This document shows positions 27,862 to 36,412 of a DNA stretch of 64,000 nucleotides, piece after piece. Source of the DNA: Falsiroseomonas sp041690465 (GTDB lineage Bacteria > Pseudomonadota > Alphaproteobacteria > Acetobacterales > Acetobacteraceae); contig NZ_JAWLHG010000014.1 in NCBI RefSeq assembly GCF_041690465.1, forward strand, positions 1-64,000, in the 5' to 3' direction. Each line of letters begins with the position of its first letter. The first letter of the stretch is position 1. Under the pieces are notes generated by a model. It had not been told where the DNA came from. It made no database searches and saw only the letters and a program-made list of their open reading frames with translations. A program made the position numbers and the translations under genes.

Positions 27862-28920
27862 TTGCGCATGCCGCCACCCGATCCCGAGACCTTGCAGGCC
27901 GACATGGCGGCGTGCCGGGCCATGCTCGCGGGTGGATCGAAATCCTTCCATGCCGCCTCCCGCCTGCTGCCGCGGCGCGTCGCGGAGCCGGCGACCGCGC
28001 TCTATGCCTTCTGCCGCGTCGCGGATGACGAGATCGACCTCGGCGGCGGCGCCCGCGCGCTCGCCGGGCTGCAGGACCGGCTGGAAGCGATCCATGCCGG
28101 GGCGCCGATGCCGCATCCGGCCGACCGCGCCTTCGCCCGCGTCGTCGCCCGCTTCGCCATCCCCCGCGCCCTGCCGGAGGCGCTGCTGGAGGGCCTGGCC
28201 TGGGATGCCGAGGGCCGGTGCTACGAGACCATCGCCGATCTGGAAGCCTATGGCGCCCGCGTCGCGGCCGCGGTCGGCGCGATCATGACGCTGCTGATGG
28301 GCGTGCGCGACCCGGCGGCGCTGGCACGCGCCTGCGACCTTGGCGTGGCCATGCAGTTCACCAACATCGCCCGCGATGTCGGCGAGGATGCGCGCAACGG
28401 CCGCCTCTACCTGCCGCGCGCCTGGCTGCGGGAGGAGGGGCTGGACCCCGATGCCTTCCTCGCCGCGCCGGTGTTCTCCCCGGCACTTGGGCGCGTGGTG
28501 GCGCGGCTGCTGCGGGCGGCCGACATGCTCTATCGCCGCTCCGAGTCGGGGATCGCCAGGCTGCCGCGCGATTGCCGGTCCGGCATCGCCGCGGCGCGCT
28601 TCGTCTATGCCGAGATCGGCCGGCAGGTGGAACGCCAGGGGCTCGATTCGGTCAGCCGCCGCGCCGTGGTGCCACGCCATCGCAAGCTTCGGCTGATGGC
28701 GCGCAGCCTGAACATGCTGGCGGAGCGCCCGGCCGACCTCGCCGCGCCGCCGTTGGAGGCCAACCGCTTCCTGATCGAGGCGGTGCAGGCCATGCCCCAT
28801 CCGGTCGAGGCGCCCCTGCCGGTGCCGGCCTTCCGCGAGCGGCTGCTCTGGGCGGTGGAGCTGTTCGACCGGATCGACCGTCCGGATCGCGGTGCGGTCG
28901 GGATTGTCAGGTCGGCTTGA
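27862..28920 (+). CDS. crtB: 15-cis-phytoene synthase
   Basis: CrtB joins two geranylgeranyl diphosphates to phytoene, the first committed C40 carotenoid step. The product has SKSFHAASRLLP, first Asp-rich motif AFCRVADDEIDLGG and second motif NIARDVGEDARNGRLYLP. I give the TTG at 27862, 8 bp after GGAG; an ATG at 27868 is the alternative, two codons shorter. The stop codon lies inside a perfect PpsR-type palindrome serving bchE. Confidence 0.95.
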   Translation: MRMPPPDPETLQADMAACRAMLAGGSKSFHAASRLLPRRVAEPATALYAFCRVADDEIDLGGGARALAGLQDRLEAIHAGAPMPHPADRAFARVVARFAIPRALPEALLEGLAWDAEGRCYETIADLEAYGARVAAAVGAIMTLLMGVRDPAALARACDLGVAMQFTNIARDVGEDARNGRLYLPRAWLREEGLDPDAFLAAPVFSPALGRVVARLLRAADMLYRRSESGIARLPRDCRSGIAAARFVYAEIGRQVERQGLDSVSRRAVVPRHRKLRLMARSLNMLAERPADLAAPPLEANRFLIEAVQAMPHPVEAPLPVPAFRERLLWAVELFDRIDRPDRGAVGIVRSA

Positions 28921-28922
28921 CA
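28905..28922. promoter_or_regulatory. PpsR operator upstream of bchE, overlapping the crtB stop
   Basis: TGTCAGGTCGGCTTGACA is a perfect TGTCA-N8-TGACA palindrome. It includes the crtB stop (28918-28920) and its right half holds a TTGACA -35-like hexamer. It lies 77 bp before bchE, suggesting an independent repressed promoter for bchEJ. Confidence 0.75.
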
Positions 28923-28998
28923 CACATCAAGGCAAGTATCCCGCTTCCTGCCTGACGCTGGCCCCGTTCCGGCACCCAGCCGACGGGAGCGTCCTGAT

Positions 28999-30699
28999 AT
29001 GCGCATCGTGCTCATGCACCCGAACTACCATTCCGGCGGCGCCGAGATCGCCGGCAATTGGCCACCGGCCTGGGTGGCCTATCTCGCCGGCTACCTGAAG
29101 GCGGATGGCTTCGACGACATCACCTTCATCGACGCGATGACGAACCACCTGACCCATGACCAGGTGCGCAATCGTCTGCTGGACCTCAAGCCCGACATCA
29201 TCGGCTGCACCGCCATCACCCCCGCGATCTACGAGGCCGAGGCGCTGCTCAAGATCGCCAAGGAGGCCTGCCCCGATGCGGTGACGGTGCTCGGCGGCAT
29301 CCATGGCACCTTCATGTATCCGCAGGTGCTCGCCGAAGCGCCGTGGATCGACGTGATCGTCCGTGGCGAGGGCGAGCAGGTGCTGCTGGACCTCGTCCGC
29401 TGCGTGGACGAGGGCAATTGGCCGGCAGAGCGCACCGGTGTGAAGGGCATCGCCTATGCGGTGGAGGGCAAGGTGGTGGCCAATCCCGCGGCACCGCCGA
29501 TCGCCGATGTGGACCGCATCACGCCGGACTGGGCGATCCTCGAATGGGACAAGTACATCTACATCCCCATGAACACCCGCGTCGCCATCCCGAACCTGGC
29601 GCGCGGCTGCCCCTTCACCTGTTCCTTCTGCAGCCAGTGGAAGTTCTGGCGCGACTACCGCGTGCGCGACCCGAAGAAGGTGGTGGACGAGATCGAGAAC
29701 CTGGTGCGGAACCACGGCGTCGGCTTCTTCATCCTCGCCGACGAGGAACCGACCATTCACAAGAAGAAGTTCGTTGAATTCTGTCAGTTGCTGATCGAGC
29801 GCGACCTGCCCGTGCTCTGGGGCATCAACACGCGCGTCACCGACATCCTGCGGGACGAGGCGCTGCTGCCGCTGTACCGCAAGGCCGGGCTCATCCACGT
29901 TTCGCTCGGCACCGAGGCCGCGGCGCAGCTGAAGCTCGACCGCTTCAACAAGGAAACCACGGTCGCGCAGAACAAGAAGGCGATCCAGCTGCTGCGCCAG
30001 AACGGCATCGTCGCCGAGGCGCAGTTCATCGTCGGCCTCGAGAACGAGACGGTCGAGACGCTGGAAGAGACCTACCGCATGGCGCTGGACTGGGATCCGG
30101 ACATGGCGAACTGGGCGATGTACACGCCCTGGCCGTTCAACGACCTGTTCAAGGAGCTGGGCGACAAGGTCGAGGTGTTCGACTTCTCGAAATACAACTT
30201 CGTCACGCCGATCATGAAGCCGGACGCGATGGACCGCGCCACGCTGCTCGATCGCACCATGCACAACTACCGCCGCTTCTACCTGCGCAAGACCTTTCTC
30301 GGCTATCCCTGGATCCGCGACAGGGTGAAGCGGAAATACATGCTCGGCTGCCTCTGGGCCTTCGCCAAGAGCGGCTTCCAGCGCACCTTCTACGACCTCG
30401 GCAAGGTCGGATACTGGGGACCGCAATCGAAGAAGAACGTGGATTTCCACTTCGACGAGAGCCGCAAGCTGACCGCCGAGGCGGCCCGCGCGCCGCACAA
30501 CGCGATGTGGAAGACCATGCACCGCCCGAAGGTGAAGCTGCCGGCCGCCAATGCCGCCGCGGCCAAGGCCTGCGGCGGCGGGACCGAGCAACTGCCCGAG
30601 CAGGACGAGACGGCCCGCATGCGGCCTGCCGTCGTCAAGGCCTGCGGCGGCGGCACGCAGCAATTGCCGGAATCGGTGAGCCAGGCCGCCCGGGACTGA
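28999..30699 (+). CDS. bchE: Oxygen-independent Mg-protoporphyrin IX monomethyl ester cyclase
   Basis: BchE is the cobalamin-dependent radical SAM enzyme that forms ring E without oxygen. The 566-residue product has an N-terminal B12-binding domain (MRIVLMHPNYHSGGAEIAGN, then GCTAITPAIYEAEALLKIAK), the cluster motif CPFTCSFC and radical SAM barrel motifs ILADEEPTIHKKKF and FIVGLENETVETLEETY. The C-terminus carries a repeated KACGGGTEQLPE / KACGGGTQQLPE motif. A PpsR site precedes it. Confidence 0.96.
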   Translation: MRIVLMHPNYHSGGAEIAGNWPPAWVAYLAGYLKADGFDDITFIDAMTNHLTHDQVRNRLLDLKPDIIGCTAITPAIYEAEALLKIAKEACPDAVTVLGGIHGTFMYPQVLAEAPWIDVIVRGEGEQVLLDLVRCVDEGNWPAERTGVKGIAYAVEGKVVANPAAPPIADVDRITPDWAILEWDKYIYIPMNTRVAIPNLARGCPFTCSFCSQWKFWRDYRVRDPKKVVDEIENLVRNHGVGFFILADEEPTIHKKKFVEFCQLLIERDLPVLWGINTRVTDILRDEALLPLYRKAGLIHVSLGTEAAAQLKLDRFNKETTVAQNKKAIQLLRQNGIVAEAQFIVGLENETVETLEETYRMALDWDPDMANWAMYTPWPFNDLFKELGDKVEVFDFSKYNFVTPIMKPDAMDRATLLDRTMHNYRRFYLRKTFLGYPWIRDRVKRKYMLGCLWAFAKSGFQRTFYDLGKVGYWGPQSKKNVDFHFDESRKLTAEAARAPHNAMWKTMHRPKVKLPAANAAAAKACGGGTEQLPEQDETARMRPAVVKACGGGTQQLPESVSQAARD

Positions 30700-30705
30700 C
30701 GCGCC

Positions 30706-31341
30706 ATGGACGGCCTGCACGCCCTGTCCCTCCCCCGTGACGCGGGGGAGGGCCGGGAAGGGGAGGTCGGCACGCAAGGCCGCATCGGCCCCAATGCCGT
30801 CACCCGCCTGGCCGAAGCCCTCGGCCCGGCACTGGCCGATGCGGTTTTCCGCGCCGCCGGATTGGCGCATCGCCTGCGGGACCCGCCGGGGCGCATGGTG
30901 CCGGAACTCGAGGTGACCGCGCTGCACCGCGCGCTGCGCGCCATGCTGGGTGAGGAGGGCGCGGTTGCGGCCTCGGCGGAGGCCGGCCGCCTCACCGCGC
31001 GCTATCTGCTGGCGAACCGCATCCCCGGCCTTCTGCAGCGTCTGTTGTGCTTGCTGCCCGCCGGGATCGCGGCGCGCATCCTCGTCGGCGCGATCGGCCG
31101 ACACGCCTGGACGTTTGCCGGCAGCGGCCGCTTCCGCGCGCTGCCTGGCAGGCCGCTGCGTCTCGAGATCGCCGGCGGCCCGATCGCGTGCGCAGCGCCG
31201 GCCACGCATCCGGTCTGCGCCTACTACGCCGCCACCTTCGAAACCCTGTTCGCCGCATTGGTCAGCCCGCGGACGCAGGTGGCGGAGGTGACCTGCGAAA
31301 CCACCGGCGCGCCCGCCTGCGTCTTCGAACTCCGCTGGTAG
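30706..31341 (+). CDS. bchJ: BchJ, V4R-domain protein of bacteriochlorophyll synthesis
   Basis: BchJ, a V4R-domain protein, was first proposed as 4-vinyl reductase and is now thought to aid substrate handling. The 211-residue product contains RIGPNAVTRLAEALGPALAD and the C-terminal V4R core ATHPVCAYYAATFETLFAAL with Cys in VAEVTCETTGAPACVFEL. It follows bchE by 6 bp. Its TAG stop abuts the TAG stop of the convergent DUF2189 gene (TAGCTA). The N-terminal 25 residues look non-conserved, so the start may lie further in. Confidence 0.88.
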   Translation: MDGLHALSLPRDAGEGREGEVGTQGRIGPNAVTRLAEALGPALADAVFRAAGLAHRLRDPPGRMVPELEVTALHRALRAMLGEEGAVAASAEAGRLTARYLLANRIPGLLQRLLCLLPAGIAARILVGAIGRHAWTFAGSGRFRALPGRPLRLEIAGGPIACAAPATHPVCAYYAATFETLFAALVSPRTQVAEVTCETTGAPACVFELRW

Positions 31342-32124
31342 CTACCGCACCACCAGCCGGTACAGGTGCCACGTCGCGTGCCCCAGCACCGGCAGCACCA
31401 CCGCCAGCCCGACGAACAGCGGCAGCGAGCCGAGCAGCAGCAGCGCCGCCACGATCAGCCCCCAGCCGGCCATCGGCAGCGGATTCACCGCGAAGGCCCG
31501 TACCGAGGTCGCGACCGCGCGCGCCACGCCGCCACCGCGGTCCAGCAGCATCGGGAAGGACAGCGCCGTCAGCACCAGCACCGCGGCGGCGAAGACGAAC
31601 CCGACGGCATTGCCGAGCCAGATCATCCGCCAGCCCTCCGCCGTCTCGAACAGCGCGGTCCGCAGGTCTGTTCCCGCCGGCAACTGCCCCACGGTCGCCG
31701 CGAAGATCGCATCCGCTGCCCAGAGCCAGGCCAGGAACACCGCCGCCAGCGCGACGCCCAGCGCGACGATCGAGCCGATCGCCGGCGAGCGCAGCACGTC
31801 GAACACGTTCACCCAGCTTGCTGGCAGCCCCTGCTCCCGTCGACGGCTGATCTCGTACAGGCCGAGCGCCGCAATCGGCCCGACCAGCGCGAAGCCGGCG
31901 GCCATCGGGTAGAAGAGGTGCATCACCTCCCGTCCCGCCGCGAGCGTCGCCGCCACGAGCCCGATCACCGGATAGAGGATGCAGAGGAATACCAGCTGCG
32001 TCGGCGTGGCCATGAAATCGGCCCAGCCTCGCCGCAACGCCGTGCCGAGTGCGTCGAAGCCGATGCGCCTGATGTCGGCGCGCTCCTCGGCGGCTGCAGC
32101 CGGTGCAGTCCAGGATTCAGCCAT
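31342..32124 (-). CDS. DUF2189 multi-pass membrane protein
   Basis: This 260-residue protein has about six hydrophobic segments and resembles DUF2189 proteins (RRGWADFMATPTQLVFLCIL, then SWVNVFDVLRSPAIGSIVAL). The function is unknown. It is the only minus-strand gene between bchJ and crtE, converging on bchJ with no gap and diverging from crtE across 233 bp that hold a perfect PpsR palindrome, so it may share photosynthetic control or merely sit there. Confidence 0.8.
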   Translation of the reverse strand: MAESWTAPAAAAEERADIRRIGFDALGTALRRGWADFMATPTQLVFLCILYPVIGLVAATLAAGREVMHLFYPMAAGFALVGPIAALGLYEISRRREQGLPASWVNVFDVLRSPAIGSIVALGVALAAVFLAWLWAADAIFAATVGQLPAGTDLRTALFETAEGWRMIWLGNAVGFVFAAAVLVLTALSFPMLLDRGGGVARAVATSVRAFAVNPLPMAGWGLIVAALLLLGSLPLFVGLAVVLPVLGHATWHLYRLVVR

Positions 32125-32267
32125 GCTCGCCTCCGATTTCTCAGGTGGCGGAGGATCTCCGGCGCCGAGAGCCGCGCCGGCCCCGCCCCTGGCACATGGC
32201 TACGCCGCGAAAGACCGGCGTCTCACAACAACGAGAGACGGACGAGCCGGAAAGCCGTTGACTTGAG

Positions 32268-32285
32268 TGTCAAGGATAGCTGACA
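32268..32285. promoter_or_regulatory. PpsR operator upstream of crtE
   Basis: TGTCAAGGATAGCTGACA is a perfect TGTCA-N8-TGACA palindrome, 72 bp before the crtE ATG and between crtE and the divergent DUF2189 gene. No clear -10 was found, so the exact promoter is not assigned. Confidence 0.75.
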
Positions 32286-32357
32286 GTCAAAGGCGACAGG
32301 ATGAATTGACGGTCCTGCGCCGCCACAGGCGCGCCCGTCCGCATGGGGAGACACCGC

Positions 32358-33227
32358 ATGGATGTCGCGGCGCGTATCGAAGCCAGCCTGGCGGATGCCG
32401 TCCTGCTCGCGGAGGCCACCGGCGCCCCGCCCCGCCTGGCAGCGGCGATGCGTCACGCCGTGTTCCCGAAGGGCGCGCGAATCCGGCCGCGGCTGACGCT
32501 CGCGGTCGCCGGCGCCTGCGGCGATGACCGCCCGGCGCTGGCCTCCGCCGCTGCCGCCGCGATCGAACTGCTGCACTGCGCCAGCCTGGTGCATGACGAC
32601 ATGCCCTGCTTCGACGATGCCGAGACGCGCCGCGGCAAGCCGAGCGTGCACCGCGCCTTCGGCGTGCCGCTTGCGGTACTGGCGGGCGACGCGTTGATCA
32701 TCCTCGCCTTCCAGACGCTCGCGCGTGTCGCGCCGGTGGCGCCGGAGCGGCTGGGCTGTGTGCTCGCCGCGGTCGGCGACGGCGTCGGCGTGCCCTTCGG
32801 AATCGTCGCCGGGCAGGCCTGGGAATGCGAGCCGAAGGTGGATCTCTCCGAATACCAGCGGCAGAAGACCGGCGCGCTGTTCGCCGCCGCCTGCGTTGCC
32901 GGGGCGGCTGCTGCCGCGCATGGCGAACCGGAGGCCTGGCGCCTGCTCGGTGACCGCCTCGGCGAGGCCTATCAGGTCGCCGACGATCTGCGCGACGCGG
33001 TGGAGACCGAGGAAAGCCTCGGTAAGCCGGTCGGCCGCGATGCCGTGCTTGGCCGTCCGAGCGCGGTGGCCGAGTTCGGGCTGGGCGGCGCGGTGGCGCG
33101 GCTGCGCCAACTCAGCGAGGCGGCCGTCGCCGCGATCCCACGCTGCCCCGGCCAGGCCATGCTGCGCGCGCTGATGCTTCAGGAAGCGCAGCGCCTGGTG
33201 CCACGAAAACTCGCCACCGCCGCATGA
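32358..33227 (+). CDS. crtE: Geranylgeranyl diphosphate synthase
   Basis: CrtE extends farnesyl diphosphate to C20 for carotenoids and the bacteriochlorophyll tail. The 289-residue product has the first Asp-rich motif SLVHDDMPCFDDAETRRGKP and the second, AYQVADDLRDAVETEESLGK. I prefer the ATG at 32358, preceded by GGGGAG at good spacing, over the ATG at 32343 that overlaps that site. It overlaps crtF by four bases. Confidence 0.95.
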   Translation: MDVAARIEASLADAVLLAEATGAPPRLAAAMRHAVFPKGARIRPRLTLAVAGACGDDRPALASAAAAAIELLHCASLVHDDMPCFDDAETRRGKPSVHRAFGVPLAVLAGDALIILAFQTLARVAPVAPERLGCVLAAVGDGVGVPFGIVAGQAWECEPKVDLSEYQRQKTGALFAAACVAGAAAAAHGEPEAWRLLGDRLGEAYQVADDLRDAVETEESLGKPVGRDAVLGRPSAVAEFGLGGAVARLRQLSEAAVAAIPRCPGQAMLRALMLQEAQRLVPRKLATAA

Positions 33228-34378
33228 GCGCCTCGGCCGGTATCGAGGCGCCGGTGAGTGGAAGCCTGCGCGACCGCTTCCGCGACTGGCGCGAAGGCCT
33301 GACCGCCTCGCCGGCGTTCCGCCGCTGGGCGGCACGCTTTCCGCTGACGCGTCCGATGGCAAGGCGCCGCGCGCGGCAGCTCTTCGATATCTGTGCCGGC
33401 TTCGTCTATTCGCAGGTGCTGCTGGCCTGCGTGCGGCTGCGCCTGTTCGAGATCCTCGAGGAGGGGCCGGCGGAGGACGCCGCGCTGGCACAGCGGCTCG
33501 ACCTGCCGCCGGATGGAATGCTGCGCCTGCTGCGCGCCGCCGCCGCGCTCGACCTCGTGGCGCGGCGCGATGACGGGCGCTGGATGCTGGGCCCGCTCGG
33601 CGCGGCGATGATCGGCAATCCGGGCATCGCCGCGATGGTGGAGCACCACGCGCTGCTCTACGCCGACCTGGCTGATCCCGTCGCGCTGCTGCGCCGGCCG
33701 CGTGGTGGCAATGCGCTGTCCGGCTACTGGGCCTATGCCGGCGCCGCGGCGCCCGCCCCGCTCGGGCCGGAGCAGATCGGGGACTACACCGCCCTGATGG
33801 CCGCCTCCCAGCCAATGGTCGCGGAGGAGGTGATCGCCGCCCACGATTTCCGCCGGCATCGCTGCCTGCTCGACGTCGGCGGCGGCAGCGGCGCCTTCCT
33901 CGCCGCCGTCGCGGCCTCGGCACCCGAGCTGCGCCTGATGCTCTTCGACCTGCCCGCCGTTGCCGAGCAGGCCCGCGCCCGCTTCGCGCGACTCCGCCTG
34001 GAGCAGCGCGCCACCGCCATCGGCGGCGACTTCACCACCGACGCGCTGCCGCTGGGCGCCGATCTGATCAGCCTGGTGCGCGTGCTGCACGATCACGACG
34101 ACGACGTGGTGCGATCGCTGCTGCGCCGCGTGCGCGCCGCCTTGCCGCCCGGCGGACGCCTGCTGATCGCCGAGCCGATGTCCGGCACGCGCGGCGCCGA
34201 GCCGGCGGGCGACGCCTATTTCGGGTTCTACCTGCTCGCGATGGGCCGCGGCCGGCCGCGCACGGCGGCCGAGTTGCAGGGGATGCTGGCCGAAGCGGGA
34301 TTCACCCGCAGCAGCATGATTCCGACCAACACGCCGCTGCTGGCGCGCGTGCTGGTCGCCGATGTCGCGTCGGCCTGA
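33224..34378 (+). CDS. crtF: Hydroxyneurosporene O-methyltransferase
   Basis: CrtF methylates the C1 hydroxyl of acyclic carotenoids using S-adenosylmethionine, giving spheroidene- or spirilloxanthin-type methoxy groups. The 384-residue product has an N-terminal dimerisation helical region (RARQLFDICAGFVYSQVLLA), the SAM motif CLLDVGGGSGAFLAAVAASA and LVRVLHDHDDDVVRSLLRR, as in plant-type O-methyltransferases. crtE-crtF-bchC is the conserved purple order. Confidence 0.94.
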   Translation: MSASAGIEAPVSGSLRDRFRDWREGLTASPAFRRWAARFPLTRPMARRRARQLFDICAGFVYSQVLLACVRLRLFEILEEGPAEDAALAQRLDLPPDGMLRLLRAAAALDLVARRDDGRWMLGPLGAAMIGNPGIAAMVEHHALLYADLADPVALLRRPRGGNALSGYWAYAGAAAPAPLGPEQIGDYTALMAASQPMVAEEVIAAHDFRRHRCLLDVGGGSGAFLAAVAASAPELRLMLFDLPAVAEQARARFARLRLEQRATAIGGDFTTDALPLGADLISLVRVLHDHDDDVVRSLLRRVRAALPPGGRLLIAEPMSGTRGAEPAGDAYFGFYLLAMGRGRPRTAAELQGMLAEAGFTRSSMIPTNTPLLARVLVADVASA

Positions 34379-34387
34379 CGATTCGTG

Positions 34388-34405
34388 TGTCAGTTTCGCT
34401 TGACA
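34388..34405. promoter_or_regulatory. PpsR operator 1 of the bchC promoter
   Basis: TGTCAGTTTCGCTTGACA is a perfect palindrome whose right half is the TTGACA -35 hexamer. It is separated by 8 bp from a second site at 34414, the same spacing known for the CrtJ sites of Rhodobacter bchC. Confidence 0.8.
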
Positions 34406-34427
34406 GACTTGGTTGTCAGGCTAGGCT
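34400..34427 (+). promoter_or_regulatory. Probable sigma-70 promoter for bchCXYZ-puf
   Basis: TTGACA at 34400-34405 and TAGGCT at 34422-34427 are spaced 16 bp. The -35 lies in PpsR site 1 and the -10 in PpsR site 2. Transcription would start about 20 bp before the bchC GTG. Confidence 0.6.
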
Positions 34428-34431
34428 GACG
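34414..34431. promoter_or_regulatory. PpsR operator 2 of the bchC promoter
   Basis: TGTCAGGCTAGGCTGACG matches TGTCA-N8-TGACA with one mismatch at the last base. It covers the probable -10 region and lies 8 bp after operator 1, allowing cooperative binding. Confidence 0.7.
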
Positions 34432-34454
34432 GTCTGAAAGTTATCGGAAGAACC

Positions 34455-35393
34455 GTGGACACCCTCGCAGTCGTCCTGGAAGCGCCCGAAAAGCTGGCTC
34501 TCAGCCGGCTGGAGCTCGCAGTGCCCGGCGATGAAGACGTCGTCGTGGACATCGAGTGGAGCGGCATCAGCACCGGCACGGAGCGCCTGCTCTACACCGG
34601 CCGCATGCCGCCCTTTCCCGGGATGGGCTATCCGCTGGTGCCCGGCTACGAATCGGTCGGCCGCGTGGCCCGTGTCGGCGCCAAGGCGTCGCGCCAGCTC
34701 GGTGAGCGGGTCTTCGTGCCTGGCGCGCGCTGCTTCGGGCCGGTGCGCGGGCTGTTCGGTGGCGCGGCGCGGCGACTCGTCGTGTCGGCAGCCAAGACGG
34801 TGCCACTCGATGACTCGCTCGGCGCCGATGGCGTGCTGCTCGCGCTTGCCGCCACCGCGCAGCATGCGATCGCGCCCGGCGTGGTGCCGCCCGACCTCAT
34901 CATCGGTCACGGCGTGCTCGGCCGGCTGATCGCGCGCCTTGTGGTCGCCGCGGGTGCGCCGCCGCCGGTGGTGTGGGAACTCAACCCGCAGCGCAGCGAA
35001 GGTGGGCGCGGCTACACGGTGGTCTCGCCGGACGACGATCCGCGCCGCGACTACCGCTGCATCTGCGACGTCAGCGGTGATGCGGGCCTGCTCGACACAC
35101 TTGTGCAGCGCCTGGCGCCGGGCGGCGAGATCGTGCTCGCGGGCTTCTACAGCGCGCCGCTGAGTTTCTCATTCCCGCCCGCCTTCATGCGCGAGGCGCG
35201 GATCCGCATCGCCGCCGAATGGCGCGAGCCGGACCTCCTGGCGGTGCGTGCCCTGATCGCCGATGGCCGCCTGGCGCTCGACGGCCTGGTGACGCATCGG
35301 CGCGCTTTCGCCGCTGCACCCGATGCCTACCGCATCGCCTTCGAAGATCCGGCCTGTCTGAAGATGGTTCTCGACTGGAGGGACTGCCAGTGA
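34455..35393 (+). CDS. bchC: Bacteriochlorophyllide a dehydrogenase (3-hydroxyethyl oxidation)
   Basis: BchC oxidises the 3-hydroxyethyl group to the 3-acetyl group of bacteriochlorophyllide a. The 312-residue medium-chain dehydrogenase-like protein has STGTERLLYTGRMPPFPGMG, GYESVGRVARVG and the nucleotide-fold region DLIIGHGVLGRLIARLVV. The start is GTG. The bchX GTG overlaps its stop. Confidence 0.94.
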   Translation: MDTLAVVLEAPEKLALSRLELAVPGDEDVVVDIEWSGISTGTERLLYTGRMPPFPGMGYPLVPGYESVGRVARVGAKASRQLGERVFVPGARCFGPVRGLFGGAARRLVVSAAKTVPLDDSLGADGVLLALAATAQHAIAPGVVPPDLIIGHGVLGRLIARLVVAAGAPPPVVWELNPQRSEGGRGYTVVSPDDDPRRDYRCICDVSGDAGLLDTLVQRLAPGGEIVLAGFYSAPLSFSFPPAFMREARIRIAAEWREPDLLAVRALIADGRLALDGLVTHRRAFAAAPDAYRIAFEDPACLKMVLDWRDCQ

Positions 35394-36409
35394 ACGCGCC
35401 TGCCGGATTCCCGCCGAACGCCGACGCCCAGGCGAGCATGGCCGAGAAGCTGCGGGAAGAGGCCGCACAAGGTCCCGATCCCGTGCACACCGAACCGCCG
35501 AAGAAGCAGACGCAGATCATCGCGATCTACGGCAAGGGCGGCATCGGCAAGTCGTTCACGCTGGCCAATCTCAGCTACATGATGGCGCAGCAGGGCAAGC
35601 GCGTGCTGCTGATCGGCTGCGACCCGAAGAGCGACACGACCAGCCTGCTGTTCGGTGGCAAGGCCTGCCCGACCATCATCGAGACGAGTTCGAAGAAGAA
35701 GGCGGCCGGCGAGCAGGTCACGATCGGCGATGTCTGCTTCAAGCGTGATGGCGTCTTCGCCATGGAACTCGGCGGCCCCGAGGTCGGCCGCGGCTGCGGC
35801 GGGCGCGGCATCATCCACGGCTTCGAGCTGCTCGAGAAGCTCGGCTTCCACGAGTGGGATTTCGATTTCGTCCTGCTCGACTTCCTGGGCGATGTGGTCT
35901 GCGGCGGCTTCGGCCTGCCGATCGCGCGCGACATGTGCCAGAAGGTGATCATCGTCGGCTCCAACGATCTTCAGTCTCTCTACGTCGCCAACAACGTCTG
36001 CTCCGCGGTGGAATACTTCCGCAAGCTGGGCGGCAATGTCGGCGTGGCCGGCCTCGTCATCAACAAGGATGACGGCACCGGCGAGGCGCAGGCCTTCGCG
36101 GAGGCGGTGGGCGTTCCGGTGCTCGCCGCGATCCCCGCCAACGAGGACATCCGCCGCAAGAGCGCGAATTACGAGATTGTCGGCCGGCCCGAGAGCGAGT
36201 GGGGGCCGCTTTTCCAGGCGCTCGGCGTGCAGGTCTCCGAGGCCCCGCCGTTGCGCCCGACGCCGCTGACGCAGGAAGGGCTGCTCGGACTCTTCAAGGG
36301 CGACGTGGTCGGCCGCGGCGTGGTGCTGCAACCGGCCTCGCAGGAAGACATGCGCGGCGGTGTCCTGGTCGCGAAGCCCACCCTCGAAGTGATCTACGAG
36401 GGCGCCTGA
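35390..36409 (+). CDS. bchX: Chlorophyllide a reductase iron protein X
   Basis: BchX is the NifH-like electron donor to BchYZ, which reduces ring B to the bacteriochlorin level. The 339-residue product has P-loop IYGKGGIGKSFTLANLSYMM, GCDPKSDTTSLLFGG and cluster cysteines in GRGCGGRGIIHG and GDVVCGGFGLPIARDMC. I chose the GTG at 35390, overlapping the bchC stop, because GGAGGGA lies upstream and the product then starts VNAPAGFPPN; the frame is open further up inside bchC. Confidence 0.95.
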   Translation: MNAPAGFPPNADAQASMAEKLREEAAQGPDPVHTEPPKKQTQIIAIYGKGGIGKSFTLANLSYMMAQQGKRVLLIGCDPKSDTTSLLFGGKACPTIIETSSKKKAAGEQVTIGDVCFKRDGVFAMELGGPEVGRGCGGRGIIHGFELLEKLGFHEWDFDFVLLDFLGDVVCGGFGLPIARDMCQKVIIVGSNDLQSLYVANNVCSAVEYFRKLGGNVGVAGLVINKDDGTGEAQAFAEAVGVPVLAAIPANEDIRRKSANYEIVGRPESEWGPLFQALGVQVSEAPPLRPTPLTQEGLLGLFKGDVVGRGVVLQPASQEDMRGGVLVAKPTLEVIYEGA

Positions 36410-36412
36410 GCG

